Source: CAYNHZ01 sp964397445 (lineage in GTDB: Bacteria > Bacteroidota > Bacteroidia > Bacteroidales > UBA932). Taken from it: 64,000 nucleotides of DNA. Below, piece by piece: positions 7,722 through 16,763 of the stretch. The notes under the pieces are model-generated. The model was not told the DNA's origin, did not search any database, and saw only the letters and a list, made by a program, of their open reading frames with translations. Position 1 is the first letter of the stretch, and each line of letters begins with the position of its first letter. The position numbers and the translations under genes are program-made. The stretch spans positions 62,001 through 126,000 of the forward strand of contig CAYNHZ010000001.1 of the NCBI GenBank assembly GCA_964397445.1, given 5' to 3'.

Positions 7722-10214
7722 CTAATCGTTATTCATCTCGGGTATATCAACTGTGTTTTCGAAATTTTCGATCAAATATCTGCTATAAAAGTCTGCCATT
7801 CGCCAGAAGAAATATTCGTCCATATCTCCAAAACCATGTCTTTGACCGGGCAAGTAAAGCATCTCAAATCTTTTATTTGCTTTGATAAGAGCATTTACAA
7901 CCCTTGTAGTATTTGCAGGGTGAACATTGTTATCAATATCTCCGTGAACTAATAAAAGCCTTCCTTTTAGATTTTTAGCTAATTCTTGATTTGTTTTGAT
8001 ACTATAATTAAATGTAGTATCCCCTTTTTCTGATACAACCTCTTTAATACCGTGGTGAATCTCACTCCACCATCTGTTGTATATAGAATTGTCGTGATTA
8101 CCGGCACAAGAGACTGCAACTTTATAAAAATCGGGATAGGTAAGGATGGCTGCTGTTGACATAAATCCTCCACCTGAGTGTCCATGAACACCTACTTTAT
8201 TGATATCAATATATTTATAACGGGCTGCAAGCTGTTGAACAGCGACTTTTTGGTCTTCAAGTCCATAATCGCGAAGATTGCCATAACCAAAACTATGATA
8301 CCATTTTGAACGATCAGGATGTCCTCCTCTATTTCCGACAGTTATTACAATAAAACCCATCTGAGCTAAACGGTCTACCCTATTCATCCCTTTGCTCCAA
8401 GAATAATTGGTAGCCTCAGTCTGTGGTCCGGGATAGACATACTCTATGATTGGGTACAATTTTGTTGAGTCAAAATCAAATGGTTTATACATAACGCCAT
8501 ATAGATCTGTTATACCATCTGCCGCTTTTACTTTAAATATCTCAGGGAATTTATATCCTGCAAGCAATAATTGACTAAAGTCTGCAGTTTCGAGATCCAT
8601 AATCTTGCGTCCAACATTGTCATAAAGGACATTGGTTGGGGCAACATCTACCCGCGATGAACTACTTACAAAGAACTTAGCATCATCACTCATATAACTC
8701 TTGTTGTCAAAATCGCCCGGATCTAATAATTTCATATTAGAACCATCAAAATTGATTCTGTATGTATGGTTATAATATGGGTTTTCATTTTTATTAACAC
8801 CATTTGCGGTGAAATAGATTACCCTTGCAGGTTCATCAATTTCTAAAATACGCTTAACATGGAAAGCCCCTTTAGTAATTGGATTTTTAAGGGTACCATC
8901 TGAAGAGTGGAGATACAATTGAGACCAACCATTACGTTCAGACATCATAATAATCTCTTTACCGGAATTTACAACCTTATAATCACAAACATCAATATAG
9001 GTATTCATTCTCTCCCTAATAACCACCTTTGCACTATCCTCATTAATATTAACTGTGCAAATATCAGCACGATGAAAATCCCTGCTCAAACGGGTCATAT
9101 AAAACATCTCATTTGTCCCAAACCAAACAGTTGGAACAAATTTAGCATATCTGTCTTTATTTGAATAGGGCTTGCGCTCAATACTTATCGACTGATCCTT
9201 AAACTCATCCACATTTATCACCTTACTATTTTTGGTATCCATATTGAAAACCATCAAATAAGATTTAGGACTCGGTTCACCAGGCATTTGATATTTGTAT
9301 GTCTCCAACTTTGGACGGGGCTCAGCAAGAGCATTGATTACCCACAAATCTTTTGTTTGGCTCAAATCTGTTTTTTCAATAACAAAATGTTTTGAATCAG
9401 GAGACCAAAGGATATAAGATCCAACCCTTTTAAGGGTGTCTTTCTCTTCTTCATAATCATTATACATACTACTTGTATAGGAAAATGATTTCTTACCATC
9501 TGTCGTAAGTTTGTGTTCGACTATAGTAGAATCTTTTTCATCCTCCATAATCTTGCGTAGATTAGCCATATCTGTGTAGTATAAGTTACATCCTTTTCCA
9601 TACACTACATAATTGCTGTCGGGAGAGATACTTGCCCAATTTGGAAATTTCTTCTCCTGCTCTTTATCAGAAACATCTGTCAATTTTTTTGTTGTATAAT
9701 CGTACTCAAAATGAAAAACTTTCTTCTCCATTTCAGGACGCTTTTTGTGGAAATCGGCTTTCTTATTGGTGTCAGCTTCACCCTTCTTCCCTTTTTTCTC
9801 CTTTATCTTCTTCTCAACCTCTAAAGTGGAATTAATGCTAAAAGTAAAGATCTTATCATTTTTCAATTTAAGATCGCTAAACGGAATATGTTGCGCATCA
9901 AATGGATCTTTCACAATTTCTGTGAGTTGCATCGCAAGATCGTCAAGATCGAAAATAGCCGATTTACTCTTCGATACAGGATCAACAATAAAATAGTTCA
10001 TACCATCAGAGTTTTTCCAGCCATACCAGAATTTGTCCGAATTTTCGAACCAAGATGGAGAAACAATCTGAGAATGAACCATTCGATTGATCTTCTTAGG
10101 TGAAAACCTCTCTGCTAAATCGTAATTTGGCTTAGTTATGGGTGTTTGTTGTGCTATTGCCGCCGATGCACTCAAAAGTAGTACTATAAAAGCGGATAGG
10201 AAGATTTTTTTCAT
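7722..10214 (-). CDS. Secreted S9-family (dipeptidyl peptidase IV-like) serine peptidase
   Basis: An 830-residue exported peptidase with a signal peptide (KIFLSAFIVLLLSASAAIAQ). A large N-terminal beta-propeller region (about 40-590) precedes an alpha/beta-hydrolase domain. The catalytic triad can be read: S680 in HGHSGGGF, the Asp of HGDIDNNVHP (about 761) and H793 in PGQRHGFG. Such enzymes remove dipeptides or short peptides from oligopeptide N-termini in the periplasm; whether this one prefers Pro, Ala or other residues cannot be told. A Lys/Glu-rich stretch (KEKKGKKGEADTNKK, about 138-152) is an unusual insertion in the propeller. Monocistronic. Confidence 0.94.
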   Translation of the reverse strand: MKKIFLSAFIVLLLSASAAIAQQTPITKPNYDLAERFSPKKINRMVHSQIVSPSWFENSDKFWYGWKNSDGMNYFIVDPVSKSKSAIFDLDDLAMQLTEIVKDPFDAQHIPFSDLKLKNDKIFTFSINSTLEVEKKIKEKKGKKGEADTNKKADFHKKRPEMEKKVFHFEYDYTTKKLTDVSDKEQEKKFPNWASISPDSNYVVYGKGCNLYYTDMANLRKIMEDEKDSTIVEHKLTTDGKKSFSYTSSMYNDYEEEKDTLKRVGSYILWSPDSKHFVIEKTDLSQTKDLWVINALAEPRPKLETYKYQMPGEPSPKSYLMVFNMDTKNSKVINVDEFKDQSISIERKPYSNKDRYAKFVPTVWFGTNEMFYMTRLSRDFHRADICTVNINEDSAKVVIRERMNTYIDVCDYKVVNSGKEIIMMSERNGWSQLYLHSSDGTLKNPITKGAFHVKRILEIDEPARVIYFTANGVNKNENPYYNHTYRINFDGSNMKLLDPGDFDNKSYMSDDAKFFVSSSSRVDVAPTNVLYDNVGRKIMDLETADFSQLLLAGYKFPEIFKVKAADGITDLYGVMYKPFDFDSTKLYPIIEYVYPGPQTEATNYSWSKGMNRVDRLAQMGFIVITVGNRGGHPDRSKWYHSFGYGNLRDYGLEDQKVAVQQLAARYKYIDINKVGVHGHSGGGFMSTAAILTYPDFYKVAVSCAGNHDNSIYNRWWSEIHHGIKEVVSEKGDTTFNYSIKTNQELAKNLKGRLLLVHGDIDNNVHPANTTRVVNALIKANKRFEMLYLPGQRHGFGDMDEYFFWRMADFYSRYLIENFENTVDIPEMNND

Positions 10215-10294
10215 TTTATCTCTTTATTTATTTTTATTAGTGAGTGATTAGAATTGTCTATTTTTGACTACTTTAAATGGAAATAGTTTAAGAG

Positions 10295-10789
10295 TTATCG
10301 AAAGTTCCACTCCCCAACCTCCATATCAAAGATATTCCACCCTTCGATTTTAAATCTAAGTGCAGAACTGACTAAATGGAAACCCATAGTTCCGGCAGCC
10401 CCCGGATTAATAGTCAGAAGATTATATTTCTTATCATTTATTACTTTTAGAATATGCGAATGACCACAAACAAATATATCAGGACGATGTGCTTCAATAA
10501 GTTGTAATGCTTTAAAATCATATCTTCCTGGATAACCCCCAATGTGCATCATCAATATTTTTTTCCCTTCACAAACAAAATTTTGAATATATGGTGCCCT
10601 TTGTCTTACATCATTACCATCACAATTTCCATACACGCCTCTCAAAGGTTTGAAGTCGGCAATCTTCAATAGAGTCTCCAGATTACCAAAATCTCCAGCG
10701 TGCCAAACTTCGTCAACTGGAGCTAAAAAGTTTCTTATCGAATCATCAAACACACTATGTGTATCGGATAACAATCCTATATATGCCAT
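10295..10789 (-). CDS. YfcE/MJ0936-type metallophosphoesterase
   Basis: A 164-residue calcineurin-like phosphodiesterase. All metal motifs of the fold are present in order: LLSDTHS, WHAGDFG, YGNCDG, MMHIGG, CGHSH and the NPGAAG segment that marks the YfcE group. Members hydrolyse small phosphodiesters in vitro and the natural substrate is generally unknown. The ATG at 10789 is chosen over the adjacent TTG because a TATATTTG promoter element lies 23 bases upstream. It is divergent from rsmE. Confidence 0.92.
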   Translation of the reverse strand: MAYIGLLSDTHSVFDDSIRNFLAPVDEVWHAGDFGNLETLLKIADFKPLRGVYGNCDGNDVRQRAPYIQNFVCEGKKILMMHIGGYPGRYDFKALQLIEAHRPDIFVCGHSHILKVINDKKYNLLTINPGAAGTMGFHLVSSALRFKIEGWNIFDMEVGEWNFR

Positions 10790-10812
10790 CAAATATTTTT
10801 TCTACTTCTTTA

Positions 10813-10820
10813 CAAATATA
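10813..10820 (-). promoter_or_regulatory. -7 element for the phosphodiesterase gene
   Basis: TATATTTG on the minus strand, matching TAnnTTTG, 23 bases upstream of the ATG at 10789. Confidence 0.5.
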
Positions 10821-10846
10821 AGATAATTTTATAAATGTCAAAGTTG

Positions 10847-10854
10847 TATCTTTG
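10847..10854 (+). promoter_or_regulatory. -7 element for rsmE
   Basis: TATCTTTG, perfect TAnnTTTG match, only 6 bases before the rsmE ATG. The longer reading frame from the TTG at 10852 would begin inside this element, so it decides the start at 10861. The mRNA would be leaderless or nearly so. Confidence 0.65.
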
Positions 10855-10860
10855 CAGAAT

Positions 10861-11619
10861 ATGGAAATATTTTATTCGAATAACATACAGGGCGATTATT
10901 TATTTTTATCTCAAGAAGAGTCACAGCATTGCATTCGAGTCCTAAGGAACAAAGTTGGCGATGTTGTAAAGGTAAGTTGCGGTGACGGCAATTTATATTT
11001 AAGCCGAATTGAAAATGCAGATAGCACCTCTACAAAGTTAAAAATCATCTCTCAAGAGGGTGACTTTGGCAAACATAACTACTTTTTGCACATAGCTATA
11101 GCCCCAACTAAAAATATGGAGAGATTTGAAATATTTCTTGAAAAGGGGACAGAAATTGGAATTGACGAGATCACCCCTCTTATTTGTGACCACTCCGAAA
11201 GAAGGGTAATAAAGCAAGAGCGGTGCGAAAGGGTTATTCTTGCAGCAGCAAAACAATCGTTAAAGGGAAAAATGCCCTATTTTAATTCTCTTACCCCTTT
11301 TAACGAATTTATAAAAAGTACTTCATCTTTCAAGGGGGAGAAATATATCGCCTTTTGTGACAATGAACTCATTGACAATAAGGGAAATCCTATAGAAAGG
11401 ATTCATATTGAAAAGAGATTGAGAGAGTTGTACGAAAAAAATGGTGGAAACACCCCTGAAGTGATAGTTTTGATCGGACCTGAAGGGGACTTTTCAAAAA
11501 AAGAGGTCGAATCTGCCATCTCCTCCGGTTTTCTACCCATTTCACTCGGTAATTCACGCCTGCGTACCGAGACGGCAGCAATAATAGTTTGTTGCGCAAT
11601 ATATCTGCAAGACCAATAA
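10861..11619 (+). CDS. rsmE: 16S rRNA (uracil1498-N3)-methyltransferase
   Basis: SPOUT-class enzyme that methylates N3 of U1498 in helix 44 of 16S rRNA using S-adenosylmethionine. The protein has 252 residues from the ATG at 10861, normal for the family. An N-terminal PUA-like domain (SQEESQHCIRVLRNKVGD) is followed by the SPOUT domain with the trefoil-knot signatures VIVLIGPEGDFSKKE and LGNSRLRTETAA. The gene runs towards nadA and ends 16 bases before its stop. Confidence 0.96.
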   Translation: MEIFYSNNIQGDYLFLSQEESQHCIRVLRNKVGDVVKVSCGDGNLYLSRIENADSTSTKLKIISQEGDFGKHNYFLHIAIAPTKNMERFEIFLEKGTEIGIDEITPLICDHSERRVIKQERCERVILAAAKQSLKGKMPYFNSLTPFNEFIKSTSSFKGEKYIAFCDNELIDNKGNPIERIHIEKRLRELYEKNGGNTPEVIVLIGPEGDFSKKEVESAISSGFLPISLGNSRLRTETAAIIVCCAIYLQDQ

Positions 11620-11635
11620 TTTTCTTATACCCTAA

Positions 11636-12559
11636 TTAGAGTTCAAGCATCCTTTTGATAGGGACAATTGCTTTATCTGCAATACTTTTTTCTACTACCA
11701 CCTGATAACGATCATATAAAAGGGCTTGATATAAATTTTCAAGAGTACATTTTTTCATTGATGTACATATAGCCTTAGGAGAGATAGGGATAAGCTCCTT
11801 ACCTTGACACTCTTTCTCCATTTTATTAATCACACCTATCTCAGTAGCAATGATAAATTGCCTCTTTGGCGACTCCTTAGCATGCTTAATTATCCCGGAA
11901 GTGGAATAAAAGAAACACCTTTCATTTTTGATAATTGCCTCATCACCTGAACATTCCGACTCAGGATGAATAAGAACATCTGCTTGAGGATATCTCTCCA
12001 TCATCTCATTTACCATCTGAGAATTAATCTTTTTATGGACACAACAATTACCATCCCAAACCTCCATTTTTCTCCCCGAAACATAATTAATATATTGACC
12101 AAGGTTGTAATCAGGAACAAACAAAACCTCTTTATCAGCAGGGACGGAATTTGCAACTTTTACAGCGTTTGCAGAGGTACAACAAATATCTGTCTCGGCC
12201 TTAACGTCTGCTGTCGTATTTACATAACTTATTACAACTCCGTTTGGATGAGATAAATTCCATTTTCTTAGATCCTCACCAGTAATGCCATCTGCAAGTG
12301 AACACCCTGCATTTAATGCTGGAATCAACACTTTTTTATTTGGGGAAATAATAGCAGCAGTCTCAGCCATAAAATGGACTCCGCAGAAGACGATTACATC
12401 AGCATCTGTTTGGGCAGCCTTTCTGGAGAGTTCCAATGAATCACCAAGGAAATCGCAAATCTCTTGAATATCTTTATCTACATAATAATGAGCTAATATC
12501 ACTCCATTTTTCTCTTTTTTAAGCCTTAAAATCTCGGCTATCATCTCTTTTTTATCCAT
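11636..12559 (-). CDS. nadA: Quinolinate synthase A
   Basis: [4Fe-4S] enzyme that condenses iminoaspartate with dihydroxyacetone phosphate to quinolinate. The three probable cluster ligands are C86 in LNAGCSLADG, C172 in WDGNCCVHK and C265 in KAICTSMKK, matching the spacing of the family; the ESECSGDEA block is also typical. With 307 residues it is the compact bacterial form. It is the last gene of the operon nadB-nadC-nadA and lies 13 bases after nadC, so the whole aspartate-to-NaMN path is encoded together. Confidence 0.97.
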   Translation of the reverse strand: MDKKEMIAEILRLKKEKNGVILAHYYVDKDIQEICDFLGDSLELSRKAAQTDADVIVFCGVHFMAETAAIISPNKKVLIPALNAGCSLADGITGEDLRKWNLSHPNGVVISYVNTTADVKAETDICCTSANAVKVANSVPADKEVLFVPDYNLGQYINYVSGRKMEVWDGNCCVHKKINSQMVNEMMERYPQADVLIHPESECSGDEAIIKNERCFFYSTSGIIKHAKESPKRQFIIATEIGVINKMEKECQGKELIPISPKAICTSMKKCTLENLYQALLYDRYQVVVEKSIADKAIVPIKRMLEL

Positions 12560-12572
12560 TTCAATAATCTTA

Positions 12573-13415
12573 TTATTTTACAAGCTTAATATTCATACTT
12601 ATATCCATAGCAGTAACCGTATGGGTAAGAGCTCCTACACTGATAAAATCAACTCCAGTCGCTGCAACCTCTTTAAGACGTGAAATAGACATATTGCCGG
12701 AAGCCTCAGTTTTAGCCCTCCCTCCTATCATCTCAACAGCCTTTGCCATCATCTCATTACCCATATTATCAAGCATTATAATATCCGCTCCAGCTGCAAT
12801 AGCCTCAGCCACTTCACTGAGATTAGTAGTCTCAACCTCAACTTTTATAGATGAGGGGACTTTAGAGTGAACCTGAGAAAGGGCTTTTGTAATCGAACCT
12901 GCCATTTTTATATGGTTGTCCTTAATCATAACCATATCGTACAAACCCATTCTATGGTTGGTTCCACCTCCATCCTTTACCGCCATTTTATCAATCACTC
13001 TGAGGCCCGGAGCTGTCTTACGAGTATCGAGCAACTGAGTTTTCGTACCACTTAATTCCTTAACATACTGCGCTGTAAGGGTAGCTATACCAGACATTCT
13101 CTGAAAAATATTTAGAGACAATCTCTCTCCTTTTAAAAGGGTCGGATAGGAAGCTTGAATCTCAAGAATAATATCCCCCTTTTTTACACTATCTCCATCT
13201 TTAAAAAACGGCCTCCAGACTATATCTTCTTGGAAACGAAGAAAAACCATCTTTACAATATTCAATCCTGAGACCACCCCTTCTGCCTTTGCAGTCATTG
13301 TCGCTATCGCTTGAGAAGAATCGGGTATTATTGAATCTGTAGTAATATCCCCGGTATTGATATCCTCTTCAATACCAAGATCTATTAATTTATCTATTAA
13401 GTATTTGTAATCCAT
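12573..13415 (-). CDS. nadC: Nicotinate-nucleotide pyrophosphorylase (quinolinate phosphoribosyltransferase)
   Basis: Transfers phosphoribosyl from PRPP to quinolinate with decarboxylation, giving nicotinate mononucleotide. The 280-residue protein shows the conserved TRKTAPGLR and KDGGGTNHRMGL blocks that bind the phosphoribosyl and carboxylate groups, the KDNHI block, and EVETTNLSEV. I start at the ATG at 13415; a GTG three codons upstream is possible. It sits between nadB (17 bases) and nadA (13 bases). Confidence 0.97.
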   Translation of the reverse strand: MDYKYLIDKLIDLGIEEDINTGDITTDSIIPDSSQAIATMTAKAEGVVSGLNIVKMVFLRFQEDIVWRPFFKDGDSVKKGDIILEIQASYPTLLKGERLSLNIFQRMSGIATLTAQYVKELSGTKTQLLDTRKTAPGLRVIDKMAVKDGGGTNHRMGLYDMVMIKDNHIKMAGSITKALSQVHSKVPSSIKVEVETTNLSEVAEAIAAGADIIMLDNMGNEMMAKAVEMIGGRAKTEASGNMSISRLKEVAATGVDFISVGALTHTVTAMDISMNIKLVK

Positions 13416-13432
13416 ATTATTCACTATTTTAT

Positions 13433-15010
13433 TTAAATACCATCACCACTGTTAACGGGCAAAGTTGTCAATTTATCCCCAATATGTTGTACTGTATGCA
13501 ATGCAAATTCCTCCTTTAATGATGGATAATCCTCCCTATAATGGCCACCTCTGCTTTCACGTCTAAACCTCGCCCCTGTCATAATAAGAAAAGCTACCGT
13601 CAAAAGCTTACGAGAAGCCTCTGCATAATACTCATTGTCAGATTCCTGGATAGACTGCATCTCACTTTTCACAAGATTCAAACCTGTTGAAAGCAATAAT
13701 TCAGATCTTATTATCCCCGAGCAATTATTCATAATCTGAGAAATCTGTTTTTTTAGGGCAAAATATCTCTCTCTCGAGAGAGGATCTTTTCTATATAGTT
13801 TTTCAAAATGGGGAAACTCCACCAAATCATCACACTCCACCGATACGGAAATAGCCCTATCTGCAAAAACAAGACACTCAATCAATGAATTTGAAGCCAA
13901 TCTGTTAGCCCCCATTATCCCTGTTGAAGCAGCCTCGCCACAAACATATAATCGTTTAATATCGCTCCGTCCGTAAAGGTCTGAAGCAACCCCACCCACA
14001 GTATAGTGCGCAGCAGGGGCAACAGGTATTCTATCGGTAAAATCATATCCGAATTCTGCACATTTTGCAAGAATATTAGGAAATCTGGCTGCAATCTTGT
14101 CTTTGTTTAAGTGCTTGAGTGACAATGTTACAAAAGGTCTATCATCATCTGCCATCTGCTTAAAAATGGCTCTTGCCACCACATCCCGAGGAGCCAACTC
14201 TGCAAGCTCGTGCAAAGGGAGCATAAACCTCTTTTCCGCTTTATCCAATAAATAAGCACCCTCCCCTCTGACAGCTTCGCTTATCAAAAAAGCTCTCGGT
14301 GAATTCTCTATAAAAAGTGCTGTTGGGTGAAATTGGATAAACTCCATATCTATCACTCTGCAACCTGCCTTATAGGCCATCACTATACCATCCCCTATTG
14401 TAGTATCGGGATTTGTCGTTCTGCTGTAAATAGCTGAGGTTCCGCCTGAAGTAAGGAAAGTGTGCTTAGCATAAATAAGAAATTCCTCATCCTTTATCTC
14501 ATCCCAACAACGCGCTCCATAACAGACACCGTTTTCAACTAAAAAATCTATTACAGAAATATTCTCTTGAATAGTTATATTTCTATCAGACTGAACTTTA
14601 TTAATTAGAAACTCGGTAATATATTTCCCTGTCGAATCACCACCTGCGTGCAAAATTCTATGACGGTGATGTCCCCCCTCCAATCCGAGGGAAAGTTTAC
14701 CGTTTTCCGTATCAAACACCATCCCCTCATCAATAATCTCTCTAATTCTCAAAGGACCCTCATTTACAAGTATCTCTACAGCTTTGTTTTCACAAAGTCC
14801 TCGCCCTGCAATCACAGTATCTGTAAAATGTATTTGGGGATCGTCTTCAATCGTTGTAACCGCTGCAATACCCCCTTGCGCATTATAAGAGTTGCTCTCC
14901 CTGATCGCCTTCTTAGTAACAACCAGCACAGAACCAAGTCGAGATGCCTTATGAGCTGTATAAAGACCGGCAAGACCACTTCCAATAATTAAGTAATCTG
15001 TTTTAAACAT
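13433..15010 (-). CDS. nadB: L-aspartate oxidase
   Basis: FAD enzyme that oxidises aspartate to iminoaspartate for quinolinate synthesis. The 525-residue protein begins MFKTDYLIIGSGLAG with the FAD dinucleotide-binding motif at once; YNAQGGIAAV, EGGHHRHRILHAGGD and RGEGAYLL are typical of the fumarate reductase/aspartate oxidase flavoprotein family. The frame is open upstream for a further 28 codons, but those codons are not homologous in character and overlap another short ORF, so the start at 15010 is preferred. Its ATG overlaps the end of the GNAT-like fragment by 8 bases. Confidence 0.96.
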   Translation of the reverse strand: MFKTDYLIIGSGLAGLYTAHKASRLGSVLVVTKKAIRESNSYNAQGGIAAVTTIEDDPQIHFTDTVIAGRGLCENKAVEILVNEGPLRIREIIDEGMVFDTENGKLSLGLEGGHHRHRILHAGGDSTGKYITEFLINKVQSDRNITIQENISVIDFLVENGVCYGARCWDEIKDEEFLIYAKHTFLTSGGTSAIYSRTTNPDTTIGDGIVMAYKAGCRVIDMEFIQFHPTALFIENSPRAFLISEAVRGEGAYLLDKAEKRFMLPLHELAELAPRDVVARAIFKQMADDDRPFVTLSLKHLNKDKIAARFPNILAKCAEFGYDFTDRIPVAPAAHYTVGGVASDLYGRSDIKRLYVCGEAASTGIMGANRLASNSLIECLVFADRAISVSVECDDLVEFPHFEKLYRKDPLSRERYFALKKQISQIMNNCSGIIRSELLLSTGLNLVKSEMQSIQESDNEYYAEASRKLLTVAFLIMTGARFRRESRGGHYREDYPSLKEEFALHTVQHIGDKLTTLPVNSGDGI

Positions 15011-15185
15011 TTCTTGAATATATATTTGATACCATTCCAAATCCCCTTTTCTCAAAAAAAGCGTGTGCGCTATGATTGTCTTTTCCAGATTCAAGATACA
15101 ATGACACTATTCCTCTATCTTTAAACCACTTAATAGCTGCATTCAATAATTTACCTTTTTTTAAAAAATCACTTTCTATTTCCAT
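15003..15185 (-). pseudogene. Remnant of a GNAT acetyltransferase (C-terminal half)
   Basis: A 60-residue frame that looks like the second half of a GNAT N-acetyltransferase: KGKLLNAAIKWFKDRGI resembles motif A/helix 3, followed by YLESGKDNHSAHAFFEKRGF, the usual motif B with the 'N..A..FYEK.GF' ending. The acetyl-CoA loop (Q/RxxGxG/A) appears deleted between residues 6 and 10 and nothing upstream supplies the N-terminal half. It could be a decayed gene or a small expressed protein: its start overlaps the stop of the preceding mini-ORF (TAATG) and its stop overlaps the nadB start, so ribosomes could pass through it. Acetyl transfer is unlikely. Confidence 0.5.
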
Positions 15186-15292
15186 TATCTTTTTTTAATA
15201 TCTTTTATCAGAAATACCAACAACGACATCAAGCCCACAAAAATCAAGAATATAGTAATCCCTACAATTCCCGTGCTAATCCTATCGAAAAC
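15185..15292 (-). other. Mini-ORF for a single membrane helix, no clear start
   Basis: Between selD and the GNAT fragment an open frame of 35 codons encodes VFDRISTGIVGITIFLIFVG followed by LMSLLVFLIKDIKKR, that is one strongly hydrophobic helix with a basic C-terminal tail. It has no ATG; a TGA stands just upstream and an ATG in another frame (ATGATCAGT) is 1 base out of phase, so this may be a frameshifted relic. The rest of the 333-base gap between selD and nadB (15293-15343) holds nothing I can assign. Confidence 0.3.
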
Positions 15293-15343
15293 TGATCATA
15301 TCTGAGCCCTTTTAAGTTGTTTTCCATATTTCAAAAATAAAGT

Positions 15344-16384
15344 TTAGATTATCTCAAGAAATAAATCTCTCTCCCCCCTTCCCTTTAAGTATCCTATTTC
15401 AAATAGAGGTTGACCAATATTTTTCATCTCTTTTACAACCTCACGAACCGCATAAGGTTCAACAGCAATCAATAATCCACCGGAAGTTTGAGGATCACAA
15501 ACCAATGGTAATGTCAAAGGGGTAATATTTGTCTTGTCCCCATAACTACTAAAATTGCGAAATGTCCCACCAGGCATACACTCTTGATCTATATAGTATT
15601 GCACTCCGGAAATCTTTGGAAGAGACGAAAATCTCACCACCGCTGTAAGTCCGCTCCCCTCTGCCATCTCAACTGTATGTCCTGCAAGGCCGAAACCTGT
15701 AATATCGGTCATAGCACAGACCCCATTCATATTGGAAAGCATCATACCTGCAGAGTTGAGTGTCGTCATCAGTCTGAGTGCCTCCTCTTTATCCTCTGCT
15801 CTAACAACACCAAACTTCTCGGCAGATGCTACAAGACCTATCCCTAAAGGTTTTGTGATAAAAAGTAGAGAACCTTCAATCGCACTATTGTTTTTTTTAA
15901 CCTTTTTAGAATCAATCAATCCGGTAACTGCAAGCCCAAAAATAGGCTCTTCACTATTGATACTATGACCACCTGCAAGGGGAATCCCTGCTAAATCACA
16001 AACACTTCTCCCCCCATTTATAACATCACGAGCAATAGATGAGGATAATTTTTCAAGGGGCCATCCTAAAATGGAGATAGCCATCAAAGGGGTCCCTCCC
16101 ATCGCATAAATATCACTAATAGCATTTGTTGCAGCAATCCGACCAAAATCATACGGATCATCAACAATCGGCATAAAAAAATCTGTTGTACTGATAACCG
16201 ACTTCCCTCCACCTATATCATATACAGCAGCATCATCTTTAGACTCATTTCCAACAAGAAGATTTGCAAACTGCATCGTAGAGCGTGTACCTTTTAATAT
16301 CTCCTCAAGATCCTTTGGGGATATCTTGCATCCACACCCTGCACCGGGGCTAAATTGGGTGAGTCTTATCTTTGAATCATTCAT
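15344..16384 (-). CDS. selD: Selenide, water dikinase (selenophosphate synthetase)
   Basis: Makes selenophosphate from selenide and ATP, the selenium donor for tRNA selenation and selenocysteine. At 346 residues it is full length. The catalytic loop GAGCGCKISP gives C17 and K20, at the same positions as in Escherichia coli; residue 17 is an ordinary TGT Cys codon, not UGA selenocysteine. Later metal/ATP residues are in DDAAVYDIGGGKSVISTTDF, GGHSINSEEP and the CDPQTSGGLL block. It lies 28 bases after the YedF-like gene in the operon tsaE-selU-yedF-selD, and its product is needed by SelU. Confidence 0.97.
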   Translation of the reverse strand: MNDSKIRLTQFSPGAGCGCKISPKDLEEILKGTRSTMQFANLLVGNESKDDAAVYDIGGGKSVISTTDFFMPIVDDPYDFGRIAATNAISDIYAMGGTPLMAISILGWPLEKLSSSIARDVINGGRSVCDLAGIPLAGGHSINSEEPIFGLAVTGLIDSKKVKKNNSAIEGSLLFITKPLGIGLVASAEKFGVVRAEDKEEALRLMTTLNSAGMMLSNMNGVCAMTDITGFGLAGHTVEMAEGSGLTAVVRFSSLPKISGVQYYIDQECMPGGTFRNFSSYGDKTNITPLTLPLVCDPQTSGGLLIAVEPYAVREVVKEMKNIGQPLFEIGYLKGRGERDLFLEII

Positions 16385-16412
16385 ATCAATATCATTATTT
16401 CGTACTAAAAAA

Positions 16413-16760
16413 CTATAAAACTATCACCTTATCGCAATTGTTCTGAACTCCGATAATATCCAACATAGTAGCAATATTTCCGACTCTAACATTCTCAATG
16501 GCATTGTTATACAATAAACAAGTTTTACAAATCAATATCTTCACCCCACTCTTATCCAATGACAATAGTTCCTCAATAACTGGAGAATTTTCAAGGGTCA
16601 ACTTCACCCCATCCCCATAAAAACATAAATAAGTGGGGAGAGTACCCTCATCATTAATAAGGGTAAAATAATTTTTCAACAATTTCAAACTCAACTCCTC
16701 CGGAGCAACACCCATTCCATAACGATTTACAATTATGGTAACTTTCAAATCTTTACTCAT
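16413..16760 (-). CDS. YedF/DsrE-type selenium-associated protein without TusA domain
   Basis: A 115-residue DsrE-like protein matching the C-terminal half of 'selenium metabolism protein YedF': VTIIVNRYGMG at the start, YLCFYGDGVKLTLENSPVIE in the middle, then GVKILICKTCLLYN with two Cys (C102-x2-type pair by eye) and a final helix. The TusA-like N-terminal domain carried by many YedF proteins is missing. YedF proteins occur with selD and selU and are thought to handle reactive selenium or sulfur, but the reaction is not established. It starts 3 bases after selU and precedes selD, so the operon context supports the selenium role. Confidence 0.82.
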   Translation of the reverse strand: MSKDLKVTIIVNRYGMGVAPEELSLKLLKNYFTLINDEGTLPTYLCFYGDGVKLTLENSPVIEELLSLDKSGVKILICKTCLLYNNAIENVRVGNIATMLDIIGVQNNCDKVIVL

Positions 16761-16763
16761 AAA

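Noticed and set aside
10852..10860. TTG-initiated extensions for rsmE and, in the same way, malQ (56634)
   Set aside because: Each TTG is the last part of a TAnnTTTG promoter element, so the codon would not be on the mRNA.
15011..15094. 28-codon N-terminal extension of nadB
   Set aside because: The FAD motif begins right after the ATG at 15010 as in the family, and the upstream codons overlap the GNAT fragment in another frame.
16322..16335. Selenocysteine codon at the SelD active site
   Set aside because: The codon for residue 17 is TGT on the coding strand, so it is Cys.
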